Origin: an uncultured Bacilli bacterium
Lineage (GTDB): Bacteria; Bacillota_I; Bacilli_A; RF39; UBA660
Reading direction: 5' to 3'
Length of the DNA: 7,687 nt
Assembly (NCBI GenBank): GCA_934086935.1
Contig: CAKOIQ010000026.1
Location: forward strand, 1-7,687
In this document: positions 1 through 6,831 of the stretch, piece by piece
How the letters are laid out: each line of letters starts with the position of its first letter
Numbering within the stretch: the stretch's first letter is position 1
Notes under the pieces: model-generated
The model's database searches: none
What the model saw: only the letters and a program-made list of their open reading frames with translations
Told to the model about the DNA's origin: nothing
Made by a program: the position numbers and the translations under genes

Positions 1-62
1 TTAAATTAAATGAACGTAAAGGTGACGATGCTATGCAAATTAGACTTGAATTAGTTGACTAA
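1..62 (+). CDS. C-terminal end of an unidentified protein (partial)
   Basis: Only the last 19 complete codons lie in the window, ending in TAA at 60-62. The readable tail ends NERKGDDAMQIRLELVD. The frame is supported by the hairpin terminator that begins inside it and ends just after the stop. The pattern N-E-x-x-G, then Q, then a hydrophobic-acidic ending, loosely recalls the last strands of an OB fold such as the one closing RecJ-type exonucleases. Nineteen residues are too few to name a family, so no product is assigned. Confidence 0.6.
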   Translation, partial: KLNERKGDDAMQIRLELVD

Positions 63-77
63 TTTAAGTCTTTTTTT
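43..77 (+). terminator. Rho-independent terminator overlapping the end of the upstream gene
   Basis: A 12-bp stem (43-54 with 59-70, one G-T pair) closes a 4-nt loop TTGA and is followed by seven T (71-77). The stop codon at 60-62 lies in the 3' arm, so the last coding triplets form the 5' arm. Confidence 0.85.
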
Positions 78-92
78 AATAATTAATTTTAA

Positions 93-125
93 ATAAAAAC
101 ATGATTTTTTCTATCATGTTTTTAT
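93..125. terminator. Bidirectional terminator between convergent genes
   Basis: A perfect 13-bp stem (93-105 with 113-125) with a 7-nt loop and T-rich tracts on both strands. On the minus strand it would end transcription of the HTH remnant, whose stop codon (122-124) is inside the stem. On the plus strand it backs up the terminator at 43-77. Confidence 0.75.
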
Positions 126-208
126 TTTTCATCATCTAATGGAGTAAAAAGTTCTCTTACATCGATATTTAAAACTTGGGCAAATTTCCAAATTGTACCT
201 AGTGTTAC
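122..208 (-). pseudogene. C-terminal remnant of an XRE/Cro-type helix-turn-helix regulator
   Basis: Reading the minus strand from 208 to the TAA at 122-124 gives 28 residues including GTIWKFAQVLNIDVRELF. This matches the familiar end of XRE/Cro HTH domains, where a 'tL.kiA.aLnv...eLf' helix closes the DNA-binding unit. Going upstream, an in-frame stop (TAA at 212-214) follows within two codons and no start codon exists, so the recognition helices and N-terminus are missing. Such short regulators usually bind operators as dimers; this piece could not. Its 5' boundary coincides with the 5' boundary of the headless gene on the opposite strand, which suggests one deletion removed both starts. It contains the only tryptophan codon seen in any frame I judged coding. 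Confidence 0.7.
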
Positions 209-209
209 A

Positions 210-599
210 AATTATAAAATTGGTGAAACATTTAAATTTGATGATTTTGAATTGACTATAGGTAGTGATATTAAAATTGATATCATTAAAAATGAGTTTT
301 CTGAGCATGATGGTAAAGATGTTATAAAAATACCAATTACTGTGAAAAATATAGGAAAAGAGACTACAAGTTTAAATATGTTTTATTATAATTGTTACGG
401 TACACAAGGAATACAACTAGAGGATGCTTCATCATTTTTTGATGATTCTTTAGATTATGCTGGTTCTTTAAGAAATGGAGCATCTTATACTAGATATGCT
501 TACTATATTTATGATGGTGATGGAGAATATACATTAGAGTTCAATAATTCACTATTGAATTCTGATAAAATAGAAGTTAAATTTAATGTAAAAAAATAA
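210..599 (+). pseudogene. Headless Ig-like DUF4352/DUF5067-type protein
   Basis: An open plus-strand frame encodes about 129 residues and ends in TAA at 597-599. The homologous-looking domain begins at YKIGETFKFDDFEL near 213. It continues through a beta-rich 'IPITVKNIGKETTSLN' strand pair, a 'GIQLEDAS' segment and a terminal 'KIEVKFNV' strand. This is the layout of the secreted or lipoprotein Ig-like domains DUF4352/DUF5067, which normally follow a signal peptide and a low-complexity linker. No ATG, GTG or TTG occurs in frame between 105 and 251. The TTG at 252 has no Shine-Dalgarno site and would cut off the first strand, so I treat the gene as truncated at its 5' end and not as starting there. 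A full homolog would begin with an export signal, which is absent. If it is expressed from an upstream fusion it would stay in the cytoplasm. The family assignment is by pattern only. Confidence 0.55.
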
Positions 600-627
600 A
601 AAAGTCATCGACTTTTTTATTTTTTTA
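589..627. terminator. Long bidirectional terminator between convergent genes
   Basis: A near-ideal stem of about 18 bp (589-606 with 610-627) and a 3-nt loop ATC. Each strand carries runs of A before GTC and T after GAC, so it works both ways. The plus-strand stop (597-599) and the minus-strand deoD stop (617-619) both lie within the stem and pair with each other's neighbourhood. Confidence 0.85.
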
Positions 628-1339
628 TAATTGAATTTAAAGCTAATAAAATCATTTGATCTAGGGTTGTTTGTCTTTCTAAAGCAGTTAAATCATTGTT
701 TCTTTCGAATTTACTATCGGAAATAGAAATTAAACAAGTTGCTTCTTTTTTTAAATATTTGGCTACTGTATAAATTCCAAATGCTTCCATTTCACAAGCA
801 AGTGGTTGAATATTGTTAGGAATTTTCTTTAGTAAATGATCTATTGATTCATATGCATCGAAAACTTCACTTGTATAAATGGTTCCTTTATTTATGGGAA
901 TATTTAATTCTTTTGCAGTGTTAATAATTTGTTGATTTAAATAATTACTTCCATTTATTTTTTTAGATTTACTTTTGGTTAAGGCATATCTAAAATTTGA
1001 ATCTGAATAAGCATTTATTCCGAGAACTATATCTTTAATGTGAATATTTGAATTTAAAGAACCAGCAGAACCTATTCTAATTATTTTTTCAACATTATAA
1101 AATTTAAATAATTCATATGTGTATAGTGAAGCACTTGGAATTCCCATACCTGATCCGATTACCGTAACTTCTTTACCTTTATATTTTCCTGTGTAACCTA
1201 ACATATTTCTTACATTATTTATTAAAACTGGTTCTTCTAAATATTTTAGAGCAATATATTTAGCTCTTAGGGGATCACCAGGAAGTAATACTCTTGATGC
1301 AATATTTTTTTTATTTGTAACTATGTGTATAGGATTCAT
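617..1339 (-). CDS. deoD: Purine nucleoside phosphorylase, DeoD type
   Basis: A cytoplasmic enzyme of purine salvage that cleaves purine (deoxy)ribonucleosides with phosphate to the free base and (deoxy)ribose-1-phosphate; the family is hexameric. The 240-residue length fits the hexameric DeoD family. Visible signatures are His5 (supplied to the neighbouring subunit's site), the LPGDPLRAKYIA phosphate loop with Arg25, NNVRNMLGYTG with Arg44, GSGMGIPSASLYTYEL, and IIRIGSAGS with Arg88. The ribose-binding E183-M184-E185 follows, then SISDS with the catalytic Asp208, and ERQTT with Arg222. Start: ATG with AAGGTG (1345-1350) five bases upstream, behind a strong extended -10 promoter. It is monocistronic, convergent with the headless gene at 210-599 and divergent from ymfF. 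Nothing essential is missing. No other pentose or nucleoside catabolism gene adjoins it, so coupling to a deo operon is not visible here. Confidence 0.95.
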   Translation of the reverse strand: MNPIHIVTNKKNIASRVLLPGDPLRAKYIALKYLEEPVLINNVRNMLGYTGKYKGKEVTVIGSGMGIPSASLYTYELFKFYNVEKIIRIGSAGSLNSNIHIKDIVLGINAYSDSNFRYALTKSKSKKINGSNYLNQQIINTAKELNIPINKGTIYTSEVFDAYESIDHLLKKIPNNIQPLACEMEAFGIYTVAKYLKKEATCLISISDSKFERNNDLTALERQTTLDQMILLALNSIIKK

Positions 1340-1357
1340 ATAAACACCTTCTTATTA

Positions 1358-1387
1358 TTCAAATTATAACATAATTTATGATATAAT
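1358..1387 (+). promoter_or_regulatory. ymfF-ymfH promoter with extended -10, overlapping the deoD promoter
   Basis: A perfect TATAAT at 1382-1387 preceded by TG and one base (1379-1381), with a weak -35 TTCAAA at 1358-1363, spacer 18. The predicted start is near 1394. Each -35 overlaps the opposite promoter's -10, so polymerase should not occupy both at once. Confidence 0.65.
1363..1387. repeat. Near-perfect palindrome formed by the two -10 regions
   Basis: Arms ATTATA-n-CATAA and TTATG-n-TATAAT are centred on base 1375; 11 of 12 positions pair across the centre (mismatch 1369/1381). The outer halves are the two facing -10 boxes and the inner halves carry their TG extensions. It could be symmetric promoter architecture, an operator for a dimeric regulator, or both. 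Confidence 0.7.
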
Positions 1388-1392
1388 GTCAT
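1363..1392 (-). promoter_or_regulatory. deoD promoter with extended -10
   Basis: Reading the minus strand: -35 ATGACA (1392-1387), an 18-bp spacer, TG one base before a perfect TATAAT (1368-1363). The predicted transcription start is near 1356, giving a leader of about 17 nt that carries the deoD Shine-Dalgarno site. Confidence 0.75.
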
Positions 1393-1424
1393 TATAAAAA
1401 GATTAAATATTGGTATACTAAAGA

Positions 1425-1431
1425 AGAGGTG
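1425..1431 (+). promoter_or_regulatory. Ribosome binding site that decides the ymfF start
   Basis: AGAGGTG lies six bases before ATG 1438. The in-frame GTG at 1429 is part of this Shine-Dalgarno site itself and so is unlikely to be the start. Confidence 0.75.
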
Positions 1432-1437
1432 TCTGGG

Positions 1438-2694
1438 ATGATTTATAAAAAACAACAATTTGGAACATTTAATTTACATACAATAAAAACTGATAAGTTT
1501 AAATCTTGTCATGTTGAAATATTTTTTAGAAATAATGTTAATGTTGATGATATAACTAAAAGAAATATTTTATTTGATGTTTTATTTGAAAATAATAATG
1601 AGTTTAGAAGTAAAAGATTACTTAATTTAAAACTAGAGGAATTATATAATGCTAGTGTTTATTGTTCAAATAGTAAAACTGGGAATGCTTTTATAACTAG
1701 TTGTGATATTGATTTTATTGGTCCTCAATATACTGAAAAGGGAATTGTTAAGGATTCGATTAAGTTATTATTTGATATGATTTTTAATCCTTATGTTAAT
1801 AATCATGAATTTGATAATAAAACGGTTGAATTAGCTAAAAAAAGATTAAGAGATGATATTAATTCTGTAAAAGAAAGTCCTGCTAAACAGGCTTTAGTAC
1901 TTGCTAAGGGTAATCTTAAAGATACTCCAACCGCTTATACTTCGTTAGGTAAACTTGATGATATTGATGCTATAACTCCTGAATCTTTATATGATTATTA
2001 TGTTAGTGTTTTAGCAAGTGATTATGTGGATATTTTTGTTATTGGTGACTTAGATATGGATGAAGTCACTAAGTATGTAATTGAATATGCTAAATTTGAT
2101 GTTATAAAAACTCATAAAGTTAATTTGTATACGCCAATGTTTAGTGTTAGAATTAAATATGATAGTGCTAAATTTACTTCAGCACAAAGTAATATAGTGG
2201 TCTTCTTAAGTTTAAATAATTTATCTGATTATGAAAAAAAGTATGTTGCTAATTTATATAATATGATTTTAGGTGGAGGTTCACTTCAAACTAAACTTTC
2301 AAAAAGACTTAGACAAGATAATTCTTTATGTTATACAGTAAGTTCTAACTATAATAAATATGATAATATGATTGTTATAAAAACTGCAGTTGATATTAAT
2401 TCAGTAGATAAAGCTATAAAATTAATTAAAGAATGTTTAAAAGATATGATGAAAGATATAACTGATGAAGAGTTAAGTCAAGCTAAAGAGCTTGTTAATA
2501 CTAGTTTAAATATGAATAAAGATGATATGTTTAGAATTATTGATAATTATTATTTCCATGATATTTCTGATTTAGATGATTTAGATGTAAGATTAAAAAT
2601 GTTTAAAGATGTTAGTGTTTCTGATTTATATAAATTTGCAAAGAAGGTTCAAATTGCTACTACATTTGTTTTAGAGGGTGAAGAAAATGAATAA
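1438..2694 (+). CDS. ymfF: M16 family peptidase-like protein YmfF (non-zinc subunit)
   Basis: A 418-residue member of the M16 (insulinase/pitrilysin) superfamily with the two-lobe layout, resembling Bacillus YmfF. No HxxEH zinc motif is present in the N-terminal lobe; the equivalent region reads NILFDVLFENN, so this chain should not bind the catalytic zinc. The C-terminal lobe keeps the M16 substrate-binding Arg/Tyr pair: LRQDNSLCY with Arg292 and Tyr299, spaced seven apart as in the family. The neighbouring ymfH shows the opposite pattern, which predicts a heterodimer sharing one site. YmfF/YmfH are annotated in Bacillus relatives as associated with the 5-aminopentanol modification of EF-P; their substrate is not settled and I infer none here. 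The protein is cytoplasmic, with no signal peptide or membrane span. The stop codon overlaps the ymfH start region by 8 bp, implying coupled translation. Confidence 0.85.
   Translation: MIYKKQQFGTFNLHTIKTDKFKSCHVEIFFRNNVNVDDITKRNILFDVLFENNNEFRSKRLLNLKLEELYNASVYCSNSKTGNAFITSCDIDFIGPQYTEKGIVKDSIKLLFDMIFNPYVNNHEFDNKTVELAKKRLRDDINSVKESPAKQALVLAKGNLKDTPTAYTSLGKLDDIDAITPESLYDYYVSVLASDYVDIFVIGDLDMDEVTKYVIEYAKFDVIKTHKVNLYTPMFSVRIKYDSAKFTSAQSNIVVFLSLNNLSDYEKKYVANLYNMILGGGSLQTKLSKRLRQDNSLCYTVSSNYNKYDNMIVIKTAVDINSVDKAIKLIKECLKDMMKDITDEELSQAKELVNTSLNMNKDDMFRIIDNYYFHDISDLDDLDVRLKMFKDVSVSDLYKFAKKVQIATTFVLEGEENE
2673..2680 (+). promoter_or_regulatory. Ribosome binding site that decides the ymfH start
   Basis: AGAGGGTG inside the end of ymfF, six bases before ATG 2687. 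The in-frame GTG at 2678 is part of the site, so the ATG is preferred. Confidence 0.75.
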
Positions 2695-3976
2695 GATTGA
2701 GATATTAGGTGCTAAGGAAACTTTATATGTTGAACATTTAGATAATGGTTTAGATATATATATGATTCCTAATAATAAAGTTAAAAATTATTATGTAACT
2801 TTAAATACTAAGTTTGGATCTATTCATACTGATTTTGAATATGATGGAAAAGATTATTCATTGCCTAATGGTATAGCTCACTTTTTAGAACATTTAACTT
2901 TTAATTTACCTGATGAGAATGCTTTTGAACATTTTAGTAATTTAGGGGCTTCAGTTAATGCATTTACTAGTTATGATGTTACTTGTTATGAAGTTTTTGC
3001 TAATAGTAGATTTAAAGAGAATGTTGAGTATTTAATAAAATATGTTTATACTCCTTATTACACTAAGGAACTTGTTAATAGTGAAAAAGGGGTTATTTTA
3101 GAAGAAGTTAAAATGTATAAAGATAGACCTGGTATTCAAGTTGTTAATAGTATTTTTGATAATCTTTATATTAATGATAAACATCAATTTTTAGTTGGTG
3201 GAACTGTAGAAGATGTTAAAGATATTAAACTTGAAGATATTGAGATAGCTTATAAAGCTTTTTATCATCCAGAAAATATGTTTATGATTTTAACTGGTGA
3301 TTTTAATCCAGAAGAAGCAGTTGCTATTATTAATGATAGTATGAATAAATTTAAGTTTGATGAATATATTAAACCAGTTTTAAAGAAAGTTAATGAACCT
3401 TTTAAAATTAAAACTGAATATTCTGAAAGAGAAATGAATGTAGATAAGTATAAAGTTTCTTTAGGAATTAAAATACCTAAAAATAATTTTAAGGCATTAA
3501 AATTATCTAAAGTTGAAGTAAAGATGTACTTAAATTTAATTTCAAGAATTAATTTTGGTAGAACTTCTATATTATTAGAAGAATTAACTGATAATTCTAT
3601 TATTTCTGATGATATATCTACAATGTTAATTGAAACTGATGATTGTTATGTTCAAATTTTTATAGCATCAACTGATTATCCTGATTATTTAATTAAGAGA
3701 TTAAAAGATACTTATGATAATTTAGTTGTTAGTGAAGATGAAATAGAAAGAAAAGTTAAATCTACTTTAAGTAGTTTTATCTTAATGTTTGATAGTATTG
3801 AATATACTAATGGAGAAATTCAAGATGATATTATTGAATATGGTCAATATCTATCAGATGTTTATAGTATTTATAAGAAACTTAATATTGATACGGCAAA
3901 TGATGTTATTGATTGCTTAGAAAAAAGATTATGTTCAGTTTCTGTAATTAAACCTAAAAATGATAAAAATCTGTAA
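2687..3976 (+). CDS. ymfH: M16 family zinc peptidase YmfH (catalytic subunit)
   Basis: A 429-residue M16 peptidase. The zinc-binding motif is intact in the N-terminal lobe: H65-F-L-E68-H69 within GIAHFLEHLTF. The downstream acidic ligand is probably Glu140 in KGVILEEVKMY, 71 residues after His69. SVNAFTSYDVTCYE (89-102) matches the conserved stretch after the zinc helix. In the C-terminal lobe the usual R..Y pair is lost: the aligned segment LTDNSIISD has Thr301 and Asp308 in those places. YmfH would therefore supply zinc and the general base, and YmfF the Arg/Tyr pair, as in the paired M16B proteases. It overlaps ymfF by 8 bp and ends in its own terminator, so the operon has two genes. The ymfI-like reductase that follows in Bacillus is not present here. 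The peptide substrate is unknown. Confidence 0.88.
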   Translation: MNKIEILGAKETLYVEHLDNGLDIYMIPNNKVKNYYVTLNTKFGSIHTDFEYDGKDYSLPNGIAHFLEHLTFNLPDENAFEHFSNLGASVNAFTSYDVTCYEVFANSRFKENVEYLIKYVYTPYYTKELVNSEKGVILEEVKMYKDRPGIQVVNSIFDNLYINDKHQFLVGGTVEDVKDIKLEDIEIAYKAFYHPENMFMILTGDFNPEEAVAIINDSMNKFKFDEYIKPVLKKVNEPFKIKTEYSEREMNVDKYKVSLGIKIPKNNFKALKLSKVEVKMYLNLISRINFGRTSILLEELTDNSIISDDISTMLIETDDCYVQIFIASTDYPDYLIKRLKDTYDNLVVSEDEIERKVKSTLSSFILMFDSIEYTNGEIQDDIIEYGQYLSDVYSIYKKLNIDTANDVIDCLEKRLCSVSVIKPKNDKNL

Positions 3977-3997
3977 AATTTTTTACAGATTTTTTTT
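3965..3997 (+). terminator. Rho-independent terminator of the ymfF-ymfH operon
   Basis: AAAAATCTGTAAA (3965-3977) pairs with its complement at 3982-3994 over a 4-nt loop and runs into a T tract to 3997. The ymfH stop codon (3974-3976) is in the 5' arm. It separates ymfH from comEA. Confidence 0.85.
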
Positions 3998-4008
3998 GTA
4001 AAAAAAAA

Positions 4009-4037
4009 GGAAATTAATTTTTTTTAGTTAATATAAA
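4009..4037 (+). promoter_or_regulatory. Possible weak promoter of comEA-comEC
   Basis: TATAAA at 4032-4037 in the short gap after the ymfH terminator, but no convincing -35 lies 16-18 bases upstream. A promoter is needed here because the terminator at 3965-3997 precedes it. A weak match would suit a gene that needs an activator, although no known competence regulator site was recognised. Confidence 0.3.
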
Positions 4038-4053
4038 TAGTGAAAGGAGAATT

Positions 4054-4698
4054 ATGGAATTTTTAAATAATTATAAAAAATATTTTATATTAATTGGTTG
4101 CTTTATTATATTAGGTGTTTTTTTATACTTATATTTAGATGATGAAAAAGAAGAAAATTATAATAAAGAAGTATTGATTGCTGATATTACAACTACAACT
4201 GAGAAAGTAATTACTAATAAAATATTTGTTGATATTAAGGGTGCAGTTAATAAACCTGGGGTTTATGAATTTCAATATGGAGATAAAGTAATAGATGCAA
4301 TAAAAAAAGCGGAGGGATTAACTAAAAATGCTGTTACTTCTAATATAAATTTAAGTAAAAAACTGGTTAATGAAATGGTTATTTATGTTTTTAATAAAAA
4401 AGAAATTACTACAATGGTAACTACTAATAAAATAGCATGTAATTGTGAAACTATTGAGGTTAATAATTGTATAGATAAAAATAATATTAGTGATAATAAT
4501 AGTAATAATAAAATTAATATTAATACAGCTACTTTAGATGAGTTATTAACTCTTAAGGGAATTGGACAATCTAAAGCAGAAGCTATTATTAAATATAGGG
4601 AAGAGAATGGTAATTTTAATACGATAGAAGATATTCAAAAAGTATCAGGATTAGGTGGAACAATTTATTCTAAGATTAAAGATTATATTACAGTCTAA
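4054..4698 (+). CDS. comEA: Competence DNA receptor ComEA
   Basis: A membrane-anchored double-stranded DNA receptor for natural transformation that hands DNA to the ComEC channel. In 214 residues it shows a single N-terminal membrane anchor (about 10-28), a short acidic/Thr linker, and an SLBB domain (about 57-112, VDIKGAVNKPGVYEF with GDKVIDAIKKAEG). A low-complexity Asn-rich linker (about 113-154) follows, then a C-terminal helix-hairpin-helix DNA-binding domain (about 155-214). The latter has NINTATLDELLTLKGIG and a second hairpin SGLGG near 199-202. The start is ATG with AAAGGAGA four to five bases upstream. The linker carries three cysteines (129, 131, 139), which would lie outside the membrane. 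The order comEA then comEC, without the comEB deaminase gene found between them in Bacillus, is seen in several Bacillota. Domain order and length are normal, so it is likely functional. Confidence 0.93.
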   Translation: MEFLNNYKKYFILIGCFIILGVFLYLYLDDEKEENYNKEVLIADITTTTEKVITNKIFVDIKGAVNKPGVYEFQYGDKVIDAIKKAEGLTKNAVTSNINLSKKLVNEMVIYVFNKKEITTMVTTNKIACNCETIEVNNCIDKNNISDNNSNNKININTATLDELLTLKGIGQSKAEAIIKYREENGNFNTIEDIQKVSGLGGTIYSKIKDYITV

Positions 4699-6676
4699 TT
4701 ATTTTTATTATGGTTTATTTATTTTAGTTTTATTTTATGCTTTATTTAAAATTTATGTAATTAAATATGAAAGTAAACTTAATATTAATAACGATTATGT
4801 TGGAGTAATTGATTCTTATGAATACAAAAATAATAAATATAAATTTAGTTTAAAGGGTAAAGAAAATTTAATTGTATATTATAAGACTGATGATAATCTT
4901 ATGGTTAAAAGAGGAATGAAAGTTGTTGTATCTGGTGAATATAATGAGCCTTCAAGTAATACGATTTTTAATAATTTTAATTATAAGAAATATTTAAATA
5001 ATCATAATACTTTTTATATTATGAACGCTAATAGTATAAAAGTTATAGATAAAAGAATTAATATATTTTATAAGATTAAAAATTATATTTATGAGCGTTG
5101 TAATGATTTAAAATCTAGCGGTTATATTAAGGCTTTTATTTTAGGTGATAAGTCTTCAATTGATGAATATAGTTTATATCAAGCTAATGGAGTAAGTCAT
5201 TTGTTTGCTCTTAGTGGTATGCATATTGGTTTATTGACTGGAATATTGCTTTTTTTATTAAAAAAATATAGTAAGAAAAATTTTTTAATTATTTTATTTT
5301 TAATATTTTATTTAATTATAACGATTGAATCAGCTAGTTTGCTTAGAAGTATAGTGTTTTATATTATGCTTAAAATTAATAAGAAATTTAATTTAGATAT
5401 TAGTATTAAAAATATTTTATTATTAACTATAAGTATACTTATTATTTATAATCCTTTAATTATTATGGATATGGGTTTTGAATATTCAGCAGTAGTTACT
5501 TATGGTTTAGTTGTTTGTACTAAATATTTTAAAAAGAATTATTTTGTTAATTTATTTATTACTAGTTTAATTGCTTTTTTATTTAGTTTACCAATTACGG
5601 TTTATTATAATTATAAGATTAATATGTTATCTATTATAAGTAATTTATTTGTGGTTCCTCTTGTTAGTTTTATTATATATCCTTTAAGTTTAATTACTTT
5701 TATTATTCCTTATTTAGATAGCATTTTATTTATTTTACTTAGGTTATTAATTTTAATAAATAATCTATTAAGTAGTATGGCTTTCAATGTCGTTATTCCA
5801 AAGGTTTCAATTATTTTTTATTTGATTTATTATTTGTTTTTATATTTATTTTATGTTAGTAATAATTATAAATATTTATTATATGCTTTTTTTTGCGTTT
5901 TTAGCCTCAAATTTAAATGTTTGATTGATAATAGTATAAATGTATACTATTTGGATGTTAGTCAAGGAGATAGCAGTTTAATAGCGTATAAGAATAGGAA
6001 TATATTAATTGATACTGGTGGAATAAAAGATAGAACTGTTAGTAATGGGACTATAAAGTTATTAAATAGTTTAGGTTATGCAAAAATAGATTATTTAATA
6101 TTAACTCATGGTGATTATGATCATATGGGAGATACTTTAAATGTTATAGAAAATATTAAGGTTAAAAAGGTTATATTTAATTGTGGAGAATATAATGATT
6201 TAGAAAAAGATTTAATTAAAACTTTAAATAAGAATAAGATTAAATATTTTTCTTGTATAAATGAAATTAAATTGGATAAATATAGTTTTAAATTTTTAAA
6301 TACTGGTACTTATGATAATGAAAATGATAATAGTAGTGTAATTTATTTTAACTATTATAATTATAAATTCTTATTTATGGGAGATGTATCTACTGAAAGA
6401 GAAAAAGATATCTTAGAAAAGTATAATCTTTCTAATATTGATGTATTAAAAGTAGGACATCATGGATCTAAGACTAGCAGTAGTAAAGATTTTATTGATG
6501 AGGTTAATCCTAAGTATAGTGTTATTAGTGTTGGCAAGAATAATCGTTATGGTCATCCAAATAAAGAGGTATTAAAAAATCTAGAAGATTCAAAAATATA
6601 CAGAACAGATCAAGATGGAAGTATTATGTTTAAGATAAAAAATAATAAATTAAAAATAGAAACTTGCAGTCCATAG
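4655..6676 (+). CDS. comEC: Competence DNA-uptake channel ComEC/Rec2
   Basis: A polytopic membrane protein that carries single-stranded DNA across the cytoplasmic membrane during transformation. Its 673 residues contain an N-terminal membrane span (about 16-36), then a DUF4131/OB-like extracytoplasmic region (about 40-135). The helical Competence domain (about 150-415) has HLFALSGMHIGLL at 182-194. The C-terminal metallo-beta-lactamase domain (about 428-665) shows LDVSQGDSS (433-441), DTGG (453-456), THGDYDH (His485, Asp487, Asp489, His490), GD at Asp577, VGHHGS (His602, His603) and His634. These metal ligands are intact, consistent with the proposed nuclease that degrades one strand. Start: a TAG (4652-4654) immediately precedes GTG 4655, the first start available, with AGGA at 4647-4650. 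This overlaps comEA by 44 bp. The next in-frame ATG would remove the first membrane span. The end lacks a terminator of the usual type, and no holA follows. Confidence 0.92.
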   Translation: MEQFILRLKIILQSNYFYYGLFILVLFYALFKIYVIKYESKLNINNDYVGVIDSYEYKNNKYKFSLKGKENLIVYYKTDDNLMVKRGMKVVVSGEYNEPSSNTIFNNFNYKKYLNNHNTFYIMNANSIKVIDKRINIFYKIKNYIYERCNDLKSSGYIKAFILGDKSSIDEYSLYQANGVSHLFALSGMHIGLLTGILLFLLKKYSKKNFLIILFLIFYLIITIESASLLRSIVFYIMLKINKKFNLDISIKNILLLTISILIIYNPLIIMDMGFEYSAVVTYGLVVCTKYFKKNYFVNLFITSLIAFLFSLPITVYYNYKINMLSIISNLFVVPLVSFIIYPLSLITFIIPYLDSILFILLRLLILINNLLSSMAFNVVIPKVSIIFYLIYYLFLYLFYVSNNYKYLLYAFFCVFSLKFKCLIDNSINVYYLDVSQGDSSLIAYKNRNILIDTGGIKDRTVSNGTIKLLNSLGYAKIDYLILTHGDYDHMGDTLNVIENIKVKKVIFNCGEYNDLEKDLIKTLNKNKIKYFSCINEIKLDKYSFKFLNTGTYDNENDNSSVIYFNYYNYKFLFMGDVSTEREKDILEKYNLSNIDVLKVGHHGSKTSSSKDFIDEVNPKYSVISVGKNNRYGHPNKEVLKNLEDSKIYRTDQDGSIMFKIKNNKLKIETCSP

Positions 6677-6681
6677 GAAAA

Positions 6682-6700
6682 GTGTCGCCAGTAGCGACAC
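6682..6700. other. GC-rich hairpin just after comEC
   Basis: GTGTCGC pairs perfectly with GCGACAC across loop CAGTA, five bases after the comEC stop. It is preceded by AAAA but followed by AATTG, so on the plus strand it lacks the T tract of an intrinsic terminator. On the minus strand it is followed by TTTT, but no minus-strand gene is seen. Its composition contrasts strongly with the surrounding sequence. It may be a damaged terminator, an mRNA 3'-end stabiliser or a short interspersed palindrome. Confidence 0.7.
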
Positions 6701-6831
6701 AATTGAGTTGGAGTCATTATTCTGAATTATTAATATATATTTAGTCTTAAAACCAGATACATATTTAAATTTTGACATATTATATATTGTACACTGATTA
6801 GTGTTTAAGATAGATTAGCATCTTTAGATGC
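6701..6831 (+). other. Unexplained non-coding segment before a terminator
   Basis: No ORF with a ribosome binding site is visible on either strand. The 3' half holds two small inverted repeats, ACACT/AGTGT (6791-6804) and GCATC/GATGC (6818-6831), stacked directly before the terminator at 6832-6858. It may be the long 3' untranslated region of comEC mRNA or a separate small RNA. A TTGACA at 6772-6777 lacks a matching -10, so no promoter is assigned. Confidence 0.35.

Noticed and set aside
252..254. TTG as the true start of the Ig-like protein
   Set aside because: There is no Shine-Dalgarno site before it, domain-like sequence continues upstream in frame, and a secreted family member would need a signal peptide.
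1411..1419. A second extended -10, TGGTATACT, before ymfF
   Set aside because: Transcription would begin near 1426, inside the ribosome binding site, and there is no -35 at the right distance.
6772..6777. Perfect -35 box TTGACA in the comEC-rpsO gap
   Set aside because: No acceptable -10 lies 16-18 bases downstream; the bases there read CTGATTAG.
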